Of a DNA stretch of 64,000 nt, positions 1-11,440 are shown piece by piece (the first letter of the stretch is position 1; each line of letters starts with the position of its first letter). The translations under genes were made by a program, and so were the position numbers. The stretch covers positions 180,227,170 to 180,291,169 of the forward strand of contig NC_068910.1 of NCBI RefSeq assembly GCF_023091745.1. The letters are read 5' to 3'. The notes below the pieces were generated by a model, which ran no database searches, was not told where the DNA came from, and saw only the letters and a list, made by a program, of their open reading frames with translations. The stretch is from Budorcas taxicolor (Eukaryota; Chordata; Mammalia; Artiodactyla; Bovidae).

Positions 1-784
1 AAATTTGTATCTAGTGTACTGCATAGTTATGTTTGGTAAGTTAAAATTTTCAGAACCAACTTTATCTTGTATGTGCCTGAAGCAATGACATACTCAGGAA
101 GAATCAAACTGATTAGCACACCGAAAAATAGTATCACTTGCTTATCATTCAGAGCACTGGCCAGGATTTCAGGTACAACTGGGTACAGGTAGTGTGTATC
201 CAATTTTCAAGAGAAAACTTTTATGACTTACCTATTAAGTATGATGTTTCTTCTAAGTGATTTTGTATACATACTTTTTCAAATTAAGGAGATTCATTTC
301 TATTCACTGTTTCCTAATTTTTTCATATTTATAGATTCTGGATATTATCTTTGAACAATTTAGTTTTATTAAGATAATCATTATTTTCTTCTTTAAATTA
401 TTAATTTGGAGAATTGTATTAAAGGTATTTTAATGTTAAACCTATCACAATCTACTAGAATGAACTCAAAATAGTCATGAAATACTAACCATTTAAAGTG
501 TTGTTTAATTTTTTGAATAGTATTTTAGTTCAGGATTTTGCATCTGTGTTCACAAATGTAGATGTTTATCATTTTTCCTTCTCAAATTGACCTTGTCAGG
601 TTACAAATCAAGATACATCAGCCTCCCAAAATGCAACTTTTGCAACTTTCAGAATTTGTTTTTAGTAGATATTTCTATTAAAAATACTTCTCAGAGTTTG
701 TCTTTAAAACTATTTTATTTTGGAGTGTGTGTGTGTAAAAATATAAAAATGACCACTTAGTTTATTTTATGATAATAATATACA
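1..784. other. AADAC copy A, intron 4 (left part)
   Basis: AT-rich non-coding sequence inside intron 4 of the minus-strand AADAC copy A. Bases 1 to about 400 are recognisably paralogous to 33541-33990 next to pseudogene copy B. In copy B the exon 5 acceptor lies about 570 bp left of that match, so exon 5 of copy A should lie roughly 0.5 kb left of base 1. No coding signal is seen here. Confidence 0.6.
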
Positions 785-1787
785 ACCTGCCTCTTGAGAA
801 ATCTGTATGCAGGTCAGGAAGCAACAGTTAGAACTGGACATGGAACAACAGACTGGTTCCAAATAGGAAAAGGAGTACGTCAAGGCTGTATATTGTCACC
901 CTGCTTATTTAACTTATAGGCAGAGTACATCATGAGAAACGCTGGACTGGAAGAAACACAAGCTGGAATCAAGATTGCTGGGAGAAACATCAATAACCTC
1001 AGATATGCAGATGACACCACCCTTATGGCAGAAAGTGAAGAGGAGCTAAAAAGCCTCTTGATGAAAGTGAAAGAGGAGAGTGAAAAAGTTGGCTTAAAGC
1101 TCAACATTCAGAAAACTAAGATCATGGCATCTGGTCCCATCACTTCATGGGAAATAGATGGGGAAACAGTGGAAGCAGTGTCAGACTTTATTTTGGGGGC
1201 TCCAAAATCACTGTAGATGGTGACTACAGCCATGAAATTAAAAGACACTTACTCCTTGGAAGAAAAGTTATGACCAACCTAGATAACATATTCAAAAGCA
1301 GAGACTTTACTTTGCCGACTAAGGTCCATCTAGTCAAGGCTATGGTTTTTCCTGTGGTCATGTATGGATGTGAGATTTGGACTGTGAAGAAGGCTGAGAG
1401 CCAAAGAATTGATGCTTTTGGACTGCAGTGTTGGAGAAGACTCTTGAGAGTCCCTTGGACTGCAAGGAGATCCAACCAGTCCCTTCTGAAGGAGATCAAC
1501 CCTGGGATTGCTTTGGAAGGAATGATGCTAAAGCTGAATCTCCAGTACTTCGGCCACCTCATGCGAAGAGTTGACTCATTGGAAAAGACTCTGATGCTGG
1601 GAGGGATTGGGGGCAGGAGGAGAAAGGGATGACCGAGGATGAGATGGCTGGATGGCATCACGGACTCGATGGACGTGGGTCTGAGTGATCTCCAGAAGAT
1701 GGTGATGGACAGGGAGGCCTGGCGTGCTGCGATTCATGGGGTCACAAAGAGTCAGACACGACTGAGCGACTGAACTGAAATGAACTG
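785..1787 (+). mobile_element. BovB LINE, 5'-truncated 3' part
   Basis: A 5'-truncated BovB (RTE clade) starting in the reverse-transcriptase domain and ending in the typical GACTGAACTGAA tail. The YADD catalytic box is encoded near 1001. The frame is broken: a TAG at 917-919 replaces the Tyr codon of the conserved NFYAEY segment, and a shift near 1190 moves the C-terminal part to another frame (1147-1632). The element is dead. It sits in intron 4 of copy A and is absent from the paralogous intron of copy B. Confidence 0.93.
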
Positions 1788-3056
1788 TTTCATATTTCCC
1801 CTAGAGTCAGTTCTTTTTATGGTGAATATTTCTATTTCATGTAAATTTGAATGCATTGCTGTAAAGGTGTTCAAAGTATACTATTGTATTTTTAATATCT
1901 GTAAGATATATAGCTATAGTCTTCTTTTCTTCCTTATATTAACTTATTAAGATTCTCATCATGTTTTTATTTTTGGTTTGTCTCACCCAGACTAATCAAC
2001 TATATTGCTTTTTTCAAGAAACCATTTCTGTTGACTTTGCTGATCTTATTGTGTTTATTTTTAATTTCATTTTTATGCTCTCATCTATCTCTTATCCCTT
2101 TTTATTTTGTCTTTGTTTTTATTTTTTAGACATTCTTTTCTTTTTTAATTTCATGAAATGGATACTGAACTGTTAATTTTCACAACTTTTTTTATATTTA
2201 GTTAAGGCTTTATATTTTCCTCTGGTGTTGATATATCTGTGTTTCACAGTATAATGTATATCTATTATAATGCTGGTCAAATATTTTCACATTTTCATTA
2301 TGATTTCTTCTTTTGCACTTGGATTAATTAGGAATGAGCATCTTACTTTCAAAACATACAGAGTTTTCTCTTGATATTTTATTAGTAGTTCAAAGCATTA
2401 TGCTAACTGTGGACAGAGATATAATCAAAATAATTTGATTTCTCAAATTTTATTGTGCATACTTAGAATCACTTGGAATTCTTGTTACATATGCATAGTG
2501 TTATTCAGGACATCTGTGGTAAGACCAGTGATTCTCTATCTCCAATAAGTGCCCAGATGCTGCTGATACTGCTAGTCCACATACTATGCTATGAATAGCA
2601 GGGGTCTATTTGATTTCAGTTCTTTGAATTGTTTGAGAGTTGGTTTATAACCCTGTATATGTGTCTGATTAAGAACAATATTTTGTGTGTTTCAAAGAAA
2701 TGTACATTCTTCTGTTTAGTATTTTATGTTCATTGTTTTAATTTATCAACCATGCTGTTCTATTACTGAAAGAGATTAGCAAAATTCTTCCAATTTCACT
2801 ATTAACTTGTTCATTTTCCTTTATTTCCTATCAGCTTTGCTCTGTGTTTTCAGACTGTGATTAATTGCATGTAAATGAATGTGGATTTTTTTTTCATCTT
2901 CCATTAAATGGAATTATACTTTGGAATGTTGCATGTTAATTCCAGGAATAGTTTTTTTCCTCTAAGATTATTTAATATGATTATAAAATAAGTATACTGA
3001 TCAGTATTTGCTTGACATATATTTTACTATCTTATCTGTGTTTTAAAACATCCTAA
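1788..3056. other. AT-rich intron, possible old L1 antisense remnant
   Basis: No gene seen. Bases about 2270-2900 loosely resemble an ancient L1 in antisense, judged by order and spacing of short matches. The rest is AT-rich intronic sequence. Confidence 0.35.
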
Positions 3057-4750
3057 GATACCAAGGGAACATTTCATGCAAAGATGGGCTCGATAAAGGA
3101 CAGAAATGGTATGGACCTAACAGAAGCAGAAGATATTAAGAAGAGGTGGCAAGAATACACAGAAAAACTATACAAAAAAAAATCCTCATGACCAAGATAA
3201 TCACGATGGTGTGATCACTCATCTAGAGCCAGACATCCTGGAATGTGAAGTCAAGTGGGCCTTAGAAAGCATCACTATGAACAAAGCTAGTGGAGGTGAT
3301 GGAATTCCAGTTGAGCTGTTTCAAATCCTGAAAGATGATGCTGTGAAAGTGCTGCATTCAATATGCCAGCAAATTTGGAAAACTCAGCAGTGGCCACAGG
3401 ACTGGAAAAGGGCAGTTTTCATTCCAGTCCTAAAGAAAGGCAATGCCAAAGAATGCTCAAACTACTGCACAATTGCACTCATCTCACATGCTAGTAAAGT
3501 AATGCTCAAAATTCTCCAAGCCAGGCTTCAGCAATACGTGAACCGTGAACTCCCTGATGTTCAAGCTGGTTTTAGAAAAGGCAGAGGAACCAGAGATCAA
3601 ATTGCCAACATCCACTGGATCATGGAAAAAGCAAGAGAGTTCCAGAAAAACATCTATTTCTGCTTTATTGACTATGCCAAAGCCCTTGACTGTGTGGATC
3701 ACAATAAACTGTGGAAAATTCTGAGAGAGATGGGAATACCAGACCACCTGACCTGCCTCTTGAGAAACCTGTATGCAGGTCAGGAAGCAACAGTTAGAAC
3801 TGGACATGGAACAACAGACTGGTTCCAAATAGGAAAAGGAGTCCGTCAAGGCTGCATATTGTCACCCTGCTTATTTAACTTCTATGCAGAGTACATCATG
3901 AGAAACGCTGGACTGGAAGAAACACAAGCTGGAATCAAGATTGCTGGGAGAAACATCAATAACCTCAGATATGCAGATGACACCACCCTTATGGCAGAAA
4001 GTGAAGAGGAACTAAAAAGCCTCTTGATGAAAGTGAAGGAGGAGAGTGAAAAAGTTGGCTTAAAGCTCAACATTCAGAAAACTAAGATCATGGCATCTGG
4101 TCCCATCACTTCATGGGAAATAGATGGGGAAACAGTGGAAGCAGTGTCAGACTTTATTTTTGGGGGCTCCAAAATCACTGCAGATGGTGACTGCAGCCAT
4201 GAAATTAAAAGACACTTACTCCTTGGAAGAAAAGTTATGACCAATCTAGATAGCATATTCAAAAGCAGAGACATTACTTTGCCGACTAAGGTCCATCTAG
4301 TCAAGGCTATGGTTTTTCCTGTGGTCATGTATGGATGTGAGAGTTGGACTGTGAAGAAGGCTGAGTGCCGAAGAATTGATGCTTTTGAAGTGTGGTGTTG
4401 GAAAAGACTCTTGAGGGTCCCTTGGACTGCAAGGAGATCCCACCAGTTCATTCTAAAGGAGATCAGCCCTGGTATTTCTTTGGAAGGAATGATGCTAAAG
4501 CTGAAACTCCAGTACTCTGGCCACCTCATGCGAAGAGTTGACTCATTGGTAAAGACTCTGATGCTGGGAGGGATTGGGGGCAGGAGGAGAAGGGGACGAC
4601 AGTGGATGAGATGGCTGGATAGCATCACGGACTCGATGGACGTGAGTCTGAGTGAACTCTGGGAGTTAGTGATGGACAGGGAGGCCTGGCGTTCTGCAAT
4701 TCATGGGGTCGCAAAGAGTTGGACACGACTTAGCGACTGAACTGAACTGA
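3057..4750 (+). mobile_element. BovB LINE, 5'-truncated, RT region open
   Basis: A 1.7-kb 5'-truncated BovB beginning just upstream of the reverse-transcriptase domain and ending in the canonical ACTGAACTGAACTGA tail. An extra run of A near 3173-3182 shifts the frame before the long reading frame at 3211. It lies in intron 4 of copy A and has no counterpart in copy B, so it is younger than the duplication or was lost from B. Confidence 0.95.
3211..4740 (+). CDS. BovB reverse transcriptase, partial ORF2, 509 codons open
   Basis: This frame encodes the reverse-transcriptase and C-terminal part of the BovB (RTE-type) ORF2 protein, which in an intact element copies its own RNA into DNA at a nicked target. 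Visible in order are fingers-domain sequence with GGDGIPVE near residue 28, motif A with FIDYAKALD at 152-160, motif B with GVRQGC near 210, the YADD catalytic box at 254-257, motif D with GLKLNIQK near 280, and a Cys-containing C-terminal region ending at residue 509. The apurinic-type endonuclease domain that normally precedes RT is missing, cut off by 5' truncation, so the element cannot move alone. The start ATG is simply the first in frame, not a native start. Motif A has Leu where other copies here have Phe (AKALD against AKAFD). No promoter is visible and it is probably not translated, but it is the most intact RT frame in the window. Confidence 0.85.
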   Translation: MITHLEPDILECEVKWALESITMNKASGGDGIPVELFQILKDDAVKVLHSICQQIWKTQQWPQDWKRAVFIPVLKKGNAKECSNYCTIALISHASKVMLKILQARLQQYVNRELPDVQAGFRKGRGTRDQIANIHWIMEKAREFQKNIYFCFIDYAKALDCVDHNKLWKILREMGIPDHLTCLLRNLYAGQEATVRTGHGTTDWFQIGKGVRQGCILSPCLFNFYAEYIMRNAGLEETQAGIKIAGRNINNLRYADDTTLMAESEEELKSLLMKVKEESEKVGLKLNIQKTKIMASGPITSWEIDGETVEAVSDFIFGGSKITADGDCSHEIKRHLLLGRKVMTNLDSIFKSRDITLPTKVHLVKAMVFPVVMYGCESWTVKKAECRRIDAFEVWCWKRLLRVPWTARRSHQFILKEISPGISLEGMMLKLKLQYSGHLMRRVDSLVKTLMLGGIGGRRRRGRQWMRWLDSITDSMDVSLSELWELVMDREAWRSAIHGVAKSWTRLSD

Positions 4751-5046
4751 TTCATACAACTTCTGTTGGAGTTTAAAATTTTATTTTTCCATTTTTGTAT
4801 TCTACCAGAATTTTTAATACATCTATATCAAAATATTTATTAATTTTTTGGTTTAAATTCATAATTTATGTATTATTGTGCATTCTATTTATCTCATCTA
4901 TTCTATTATTCCTTTCCCCTTTTGTATTCTTTGAAAAATTTTTTATTATTCAGTTTTCCTGTGATATCATTTTATTGGTACATTTTTATAAAATTTTTTT
5001 ATATGTCCACTAAGGATAAACATACAATTCATTACTTTATCAATGT

Positions 5047-5197
5047 GAAGATGGCTGGATGGCATCACCGACTCAATAGACATGAGTTTGAGTGAACTCT
5101 GGGATTTGGTGATGGACAGGGAGGCCTAGCGTGCTGTCTCATGGGGTCTCAGAGTCGGACACGACTGAGTGACTGAACTGAACTGAACTGTACTGAA
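5047..5197 (+). mobile_element. BovB 3'-end fragment
   Basis: About 150 bp of the BovB 3' end, from the GATGGCTGGATGGCATCAC region to repeated CTGAA tail units. It is too short to code. Confidence 0.85.
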
Positions 5198-6633
5198 TAT
5201 TAATTATTTCTTTATTACCTTCTTACAGAATATAAAGTTATTGGAATAATTCAAAATTTTAATTAGCCTTTCTATGCATAGGTAATTATTATTTTTCATA
5301 TTAATTTATTTCTATTTTTATATCACAGGACACAATATAATTATTTTATAGAGTCATATTCATTTTCATTTTAGTTTGTGAATATATTTACCCTTTTTCC
5401 TTCTCTTTATTTTTTCCTACCTTTTTGATCCTCCCTCAGTGGTTAATTTCCTTCCGCCTGAAACAATCCTCTTTAAAATCCAAAGGGAGAGTATATTGAA
5501 TTGTGAATTTTCTGGAATTTTATTTCTAAAAAAAGTCATCATTTTGTCCTCAGATTAGAAGGATATATTCATATTAGTCTTTTTACCATATATTTAATGA
5601 ATTCTCATTATTTTGTATTTTCTATCTTTTAATCTCTCTGTTCAATATTACAAACAATTTTCTAATCTCTCTTCCAATTTCTATATTGCTGTATTGCAGT
5701 CAGTATGTTAACACTTCTACATAGTAAAACCTAGAATGAACCCTAATATAAACTATGGACTTTGGAGGATTATAATGTGTAAATACCAGTTCATTAACTG
5801 TAGTAAATGTGCCACTCTGGGTGGGGTTGTTGATAATGAAAGAGTCTATGAATGTGTGGCAGAGGGTAGATTGTAAATTCCTCATCTTCTCCTCAATTTT
5901 TATATGAATCTAAAATTGCTCAAAATGTATAAAATCTTAAAACAACTACATTGAAAGCCTAATTTTTATGGGTAATATTTTTATTTATTGAAATTTTGTT
6001 TATTTTTCAAATATCTTATATTAGTTTTTATAGCTTCTTTCATGAGCATATTTCCAAATTTTAAAATACACTTTTATTTATTTTAAACAGATTCTACTAA
6101 AACATTTTTTTAACAATAACAATATCTGAATCTGAGTGATATTTTTTCCTGTTGATTTGTTTTTATTTTCCTCTTTGTATATCTGCTTACCTTCAACTCT
6201 CTGTTGATTACTAACAAAAAAAATCAGTTTTAAGAATAAACTGGAACCTAGGATTATGTTGACTTCTCTCAGTGATGACCTATATTTCTTTCTGCCAAGC
6301 ATATATACACATATTAAATTATATTATAATATACAATATTCTGAACATATGTCATGAATATACTTAGATTACATACAATATTCTGATTTCTTAATTATAC
6401 TTTTAGTTACCCTTTATTGATTTTCTCTCATGAAAAATGCCAGTGAACTATATAGGAAATTGTTTTAGCATTTTATATATAAAGAAGTATCAAAGTATGA
6501 AATTATTCTTAATGTTCCCTAAATAAGTAAAATAAAATTAGTGACAAATTATATTTATAATCCTGATGTATGAGTCAAAAATTAGTAAATGAAAATAAGA
6601 AAATACAATAAGTGAAAATGCTGAGCATCTTAC
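5198..6633. other. AADAC copy A, intron 4 (right part)
   Basis: AT-rich intron sequence without a gene. From about 5430 to the exon 4 donor it matches 34891-36328 around copy B at clearly recognisable identity. The match shows that the duplicated block includes introns. Copy B has a Bov-A insertion (35753-36022) that is absent here. Confidence 0.7.
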
Positions 6634-6805
6634 CTGCTGTGCCACTGCTGCAGCTAAATTCCCTCCAGCACTGTCTCCAGAGATACCGATTCTTCCAGGA
6701 TCTACACCATAGCTTTCAAGAATTTGGGGGTCTAAAAACCATTTTAATGCAGTGTACACATCTTCAAATTGAACTGGAAAATGGTACTTTGGGGCTAGTC
6801 TGTAG
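6634..6805 (-). CDS. AADAC: AADAC copy A exon 4 (catalytic serine exon)
   Basis: Exon 4 of copy A (172 bp, residues 145-201), read right to left. The acceptor is CTACAG at 6811-6806 and the donor is CAG/GTAAGATG with GT at 6633-6632. It begins with one base that completes Asn144 left split by exon 3, then encodes YRLAPKYHFP, the conserved stretch after the oxyanion loop in hormone-sensitive-lipase-type esterases. It carries GISGDSAGGNL, the nucleophile elbow, with Ser at residue 189, the same number as the known catalytic Ser of human AADAC. It ends in phase 0 after AVAQQ. The open frame, good splice sites and intact motif argue for a functional gene. Copy B has the same exon with stops and GDSTRG. 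Exon 5, with Asp and His, lies outside the window to the left. Confidence 0.93.
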
Positions 6806-6859
6806 CTGTAGGTAGGAAAACAATGCTTTCTTAATCATTGATTTTCTTATCATTTAAAA

Positions 6860-7040
6860 TTTTTTATTTAATTTTTACTTTATATCGGCTTATATTTGAT
6901 TAACACTGTTGTGTTAGTTTCAAGTGTACAGCAAATGATTCCATTACACATATACATATATTCATTGTTCTTCAGATTCCTTTCTATATAGTTTATAATA
7001 GAATATTGAGCAGAGTTCCCTGTGCTATAACCATTGGTTT
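6860..7040 (-). mobile_element. Old L1 3'-end fragment
   Basis: Matches the antisense of a common L1 3' end (TGTTAGTTTCAAGTGTACAG and ATTGAGCAGAGTTCCCTGTG blocks). A paralogous fragment lies at about 36530-36940 near copy B, so this insertion predates the duplication. Confidence 0.65.
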
Positions 7041-8021
7041 TCCTGGACTCTTGACCCAAAATCAAAAGTAAAATTTTGCTTTTACCAACATATTTGTTGG
7101 AAACATGTTTTTCCCAATCATAAAATTTGACTAAGAATCTCTAAATATTGCCCTTTTTATAATCAAAATGTAACGTCCAATTGTTAAATTTGGTCAGTCT
7201 TGGGGAAAAACTTACTAGCTGCTACCTTTCCCAGAAAAACGTATTTGCAGAGTGATTATTTTTGGTAAATGTTCTACCTTTTTTTAAAAAAAAAATCATT
7301 ATTATTACTTGTTTCTCTAGAATTACTGTTATTTTATCAAAATATATCAATTTAATATGATAATTATTCCATTAGTTCATTAACTGAATTTTCTGAAGTT
7401 TATGTTTAAGAAGGTTCTCACAGAGAGTGTGTTCTATAGAAAATTTAAACCCTTTTCCTACTCTTTCTAAAGTGTGTATTAGAATGGACTTTGAGATAGG
7501 TTTTGTCTTACTTTCATGGTAAATATGGGTAATATCAATGGATTACTAACTTCTAGGCACCTTTCTAAGCACTGTTATATGTATTATAATATGTAGTCCC
7601 CACATCAATGATGAGATATGCAAATCACTAATACTTAGAGTTCAATATCCTTTAAAATATCACACAGTTACCAATCTGCAGAGCTGACAGTCAACCCCAA
7701 TCCTCTGGCTCCAAAATTTCCTTAATATCCTGCTAATTATAGGGAAAGATCCAGAGGTAGTAGTTAAATCCATGTGATACTTTTGGCTAACTTCACTTGA
7801 ACAACATCTTTCCTTTCTGACCTCTGTTCCTTCTTCAAATATGGTGTATGCCTTTTCTCTCCACTGCTGGACTGGACAGATTCTGACATTAGGTTTCTCT
7901 GTCCATAGTCAATGTCATCAGAGGCACAGATTAATTTTTGCCATAATAAGACACTCTATATAGTTGTGTGCATATTGCTATGTAAGGCATATGGCCTAAA
8001 ATCAAATAACACAGCTCTTAC
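7041..8021. other. AADAC copy A, intron 3
   Basis: Non-coding intron between exons 3 and 4. Paralogy with the copy B region continues to about 7725 (37660 in B), then stops where B is interrupted by a BovB. No other gene or element is recognised. Confidence 0.6.
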
Positions 8022-8091
8022 TTGGTTGATATGACAACTGCATCAAGTCTATCTGCTGTCCATCTTGACAGAAGGTCATAGGTATAATAAT
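8022..8091 (-). CDS. AADAC: AADAC copy A exon 3
   Basis: A 70-bp exon encoding the end of codon 121, residues 122-143 (YDLLSRWTADRLDAVV core) and two bases of Asn144. The acceptor is TTATTTCAG at 8100-8092 and the donor is GTAAGAGC with GT at 8021-8020. Phases join exactly: exon 2 leaves one base (G), this exon supplies AT to make Asp, and its final AA plus C from exon 4 makes Asn. The SRWTADRLDAVV stretch is highly characteristic of AADAC and forms part of the alpha/beta-hydrolase core between the HGGG loop and the nucleophile elbow. It is too short for a stand-alone frame search but is secured by homology and phase. Confidence 0.92.
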
Positions 8092-8293
8092 CTGAAATAA
8101 AAGAAAAAATACTGGACTGTCAGGGGACGTTCAACTTTAAGGGATCCAATATGTTGCATTTTCCTTTTATGTGCCATTTCTCAAGGACTCACTGTTCCTT
8201 CTCAGTTCCTGGAATACAGGAAAGAGTAGAGCTGCATGCAGTTATCAGGACTGAGATCATGGGAAAGGGCACCTGCTTGGATTCCTTTCGCTG

Positions 8294-8369
8294 ACCTTTT
8301 ATGTATTAGACTATACTACCTTGTATGTATTAGACTATTCTTTCAGTGACCTTGTATGTATTAGACTAT
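8294..8369. repeat. Short tandem repeat, 21-bp core three times
   Basis: The core ACCTT(T/G)TATGTATTAGACTA followed by T starts at 8294, 8318 and 8349, with spacing of 24 and 31 bp. It lies in intron 2 of copy A. Confidence 0.8.
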
Positions 8370-8439
8370 CCATTTTGTTGCAACTGGTAGAATTTCATTC
8401 TTTGTAATGGCTGAGTAATCATTTTATTGAAGATATATA

Positions 8440-8760
8440 AGCATGCATTTCTGCTAATGAAGTACCCTTGTTCTACTAGAGACTTGGGTCCCCCACGTCC
8501 TTCTTTCTGTCTTCATTCTCTTTGGAGCGTGGAAGCCTACTGAGCTCACTTTCTCCACTGGGCTTTCAAGACCTCCTTGAGAGGATGCCCTGTGCCTTCG
8601 TGAGTGGTACAAGTCCTGTGCATGGGCTTTACTGGTTTTCCACATAACCCGAGAGATACCGCTCTCTCTTTTTCTCTCTTTCTTTTTGTCGACTCTGGTC
8701 CCCAGGTCCCAGTCTGTAAAACACCACAATACTGGACCACTATAAGAATTTAAAAATGAT
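8440..8760. other. Possible LTR remnant in intron 2
   Basis: A GC-richer block with pyrimidine tracts and blocks such as GGGTCCCCCACGTCCTTC that look like the R/U5 part of an endogenous retroviral LTR. Ends and target duplication are not visible, so the class is not assigned. The overlapping short minus-strand frames have no recognisable domain. Confidence 0.35.
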
Positions 8761-9663
8761 ACTGTCAAGAATAAAGTTTACTGTGATGACTTTATATTTC
8801 TTCCCTGTATCTTAAAATATTACCTAAAGAAAAAAGTCTAATACTTAGCTTCCTGTTGATCAGTTTACATATTCACATGTCAGTAGAATGTGAATCATGA
8901 AGTCTGGTGATTATTTCACTTGCCCCTGATCAGTTTTCCTTTTCAGAGCACAGTGGCGTGTCTTACCCTTGCCAACCATACTCTCAATACACTGGACCTT
9001 GGGCCTTGAACATCGTCTTCCTACTTTAAATCCACAGTGCTATCCATTGTGATAACATACTTGCAAAAATGTACTAAATGTCTCCTTTCAACATAAAAAC
9101 TAAACTGTTTTTCTGGAGTACAATTTGATCTGGGAAAGAACAGAAATGTTCTTCAAGGGAAAAAAAAATAATAAAACGCAACTCATTATTTAGTCCTATA
9201 CTGTTAAGCAGGAGATAATTTCAAGAAAGCTGACTGTACCTTAACATTTAATTAAGTAATTGGAAAGCTTTTTCACATCTATATTGGGCCATTAGAAACT
9301 TGGAAAATAATCATTTGAGTCTTGAAGTATAAATAAGACATTTCCAGCAATATGTTAATGAGTTCAAAAGAATAAAAGAGTTTTTATTTGCTAAGGTGCT
9401 TAATCTTCATTCTGCGAAATTTGTAGGTTCTGTCAGTGAGTGGTGGTAGGATCAGAAACTCTTAATTTTTGTAACAAAAGTGTTAAATTCTGAATGTTAA
9501 TAACATTTTATTCAGACTGAGATTTCAAAAACTTAATTCATGTTGCTTTCCTGAAAATAATTTCAGAAGCAAGAGCATGATATTTAATTGGGATTGATAA
9601 TTCCCAATATGAGAATCATCATTTACATTATATGAAATGAATCTACCAATGTATCACCCTTAC
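8761..9663. other. AADAC copy A, rest of intron 2
   Basis: AT-rich intron between exon 2 (9664) and the block at 8440. No gene or repeat is recognised. Confidence 0.5.
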
Positions 9664-9886
9664 CATTACTACCCAAACACCAGCCACCACCATGAATATA
9701 AAACAAGCCTCTTCTTAATGATTTTGTCTTCTGTTGGGGCACATATATACGGACAGGAATATCATTGAATGTTGTATCTCTCACAATTATGTTTTCATCT
9801 GATGTTGGTGGAAAACTTTGAATGCTTGAAAAGAGTGTCATCGATTCCATGAAATGGTTTAGCCCCAATATTTCAGCAAACAGGGC
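9664..9886 (-). CDS. AADAC: AADAC copy A exon 2 (oxyanion-hole exon)
   Basis: A 223-bp exon encoding residues 47-120 plus one base of codon 121. The acceptor is TTTTAG at 9892-9887 and the donor is AATG/GTAAGG with GT at 9663-9662. It begins ALFAEILGLNHFMES directly after exon 1 in phase 0, continues through PPTSDENI and IPVRIYVP, and ends LFYIHGGGWCLGSN. The HGGGW motif falls at residues 111-115. In this esterase family these backbone amides stabilise the oxyanion of the tetrahedral intermediate. The position matches the known motif of human AADAC. No stop or shift is present. The product acts in the ER lumen, hydrolysing arylacetamides and lipid esters according to family knowledge. Confidence 0.93.
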
Positions 9887-10947
9887 CTAAAATGAAATAA
9901 AAATACACATATACTCTAACTGTAAAAAATGTTTTGAGTCAAGAGGTGTGTATAAATATTCAATATGACCCCAAAACTCTTATTTTTGTCAGAAAAATCA
10001 ATGATTATACCACCAGAAGATATACAAACCCAGGTGCTTTACTACTGTAGGATGAATAACCTAAGTGACATTAATCCTCACTTATACACTCACCCAATAG
10101 ATATTAATATGGAATATGTAATTCTGTTGTCAATGCCCAGTAGAATTAGGCAAACTATTCATCCTCAAAAATAAAAAAGAAAAGAAAAAAATCACAGTCA
10201 AATGAAAGACAAGTTATAAAAGTACATTGTGATATAATAATATGGGAAAAATTCTTTGGAATAATTGTCAAGGTGAGGAAAAGGTTTTTAACTTTTACTT
10301 TAACTAAAACTTAAAAGGAAAATAGAGTTTGGATGATTAACTGAAGAGAAAACCTTTCAGTCAGATTAAGTAAGCTTAGTCTAGAGAAAAACAAAATATG
10401 GTGATAGAGAAATACAGGTTGTTTGCTATTCTTATCCTTTTAGACTCCAAGAGGTTGAATGAAAGGAAAGAGTCCTTAAGAAGAATTTAATAAAATATAC
10501 AACACACACATATTAAAAGCCAAACAAAACCTAAAGGCTACGAAAGGCATATTGATAAATTGTTTTGTTAAATTTAACAGTAATATTTTAAAAATCTAGT
10601 AAAGTGGTTGAAAAGTCAAAGTACAATGTAAATAATAAACTTGCAATTATGAAAATGATAGTCTTTAAAATATATAAAAAATTGATTGCAGTAAGAAATA
10701 GACTAACAATTCAATAGATAAAAGACTCCAACATTTGTTTCACGAAAGGTGTAGAATGACTGAGGCTCTAAGGAACAAAAATACTCAATTTTCAAATATG
10801 TAATTCAAAAGGAATGACAAATACAACAAAATGGTGGAATAAGCACTGTTTTAACCTTCTTTCATTTCTAATTTTATTAAAATGAAGATAAAATAAAAAT
10901 CTTAATACAGTTAATGCTATGAAAGCAAAATACAACTGGCCCTCCAT
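9887..10947. other. AADAC copy A, intron 1, exon-2-proximal part
   Basis: Intron 1 runs from 9887 to 19561 (9.7 kb), enlarged by repeats listed separately. This part is AT-rich and holds no recognised gene; the small plus-strand frame at 9965-10174 has no recognisable domain. Confidence 0.55.
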
Positions 10948-11182
10948 GCCACCTCATGTGAAGAGTTGATTCATTGGAAAAAACTTTGATGAAGGGAGGG
11001 ATTGGGGACAGGAGAAGAAGGGGACAACCAAGGATGAGATGGCTGGATGGCATCACTGACTCGATGGACACAAGTCTGAGTGAACTCCAGGAGTTGGTGA
11101 TGGACAGAGAGGCCTGGTGTGCTGTGATTCATGGGGTCACAAAGAGTGGGACACGACTGAGCGACTGAACTGAACTGACTGA
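10948..11182 (+). mobile_element. BovB 3'-end fragment
   Basis: A BovB tail fragment from the GCCACCTCATGTGAAGAGTT block to GACTGAACTGAACTGACTGA. It is 5'-truncated and non-coding, and lies in intron 1 of copy A. Confidence 0.9.
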
Positions 11183-11214
11183 TCCTAGGGTTGTGATCTT
11201 CGGTGGGTTGAATC

Positions 11215-11440
11215 CAGGCTTCCCAGGTGGTGCTTTTGGTAAAGAACCAACCTGCCAATGCAGGAGACATAGGAGAGGCCAGTTTGATCCCTTGGATAGG
11301 GAAGATCCCTTAGAGGAGGGCATGGCAACCCACTCCAGTATTCTTGCCTGGAGAATCCCACAGACAGAGGATCCTGGCAGTCTACAGTCCATAGTGTTGC
11401 ACAGAGTCGGACATAACAAGTGACTTAGCAGGCACACACA
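11215..11440 (+). mobile_element. Bov-A2 SINE with target duplication
   Basis: A full-length Bov-A2 SINE reading from a CTTCCCAGGTGGTGC-like head, through TGCAGGAGACATAGG and GGAGAATCCCACAGACAGAG, to a GTCGGACATAACAAG-like end. It is flanked by a 9-bp direct repeat GGTTGAATC at 11206-11214 and 11441-11449. The host sequence resumes as an older unidentified repeat-like stretch to about 11590. Confidence 0.92.

Noticed and set aside
880..1632. A separate host gene at the left edge
   Set aside because: The frames are BovB RT and C-terminal pieces with the YADD box and family tail.
4074..4628. Long minus-strand open frames antisense to BovB (for example 184 codons here, 121 codons at 3484-3849)
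   Set aside because: They recur as the exact reverse strand of BovB RT coding sequence in every copy. They are shadows and not genes.
11193..11423. Short frames rich in Gly, Pro and Arg across many 200-bp units
   Set aside because: They are all translations of Bov-A2 SINEs, which do not code.
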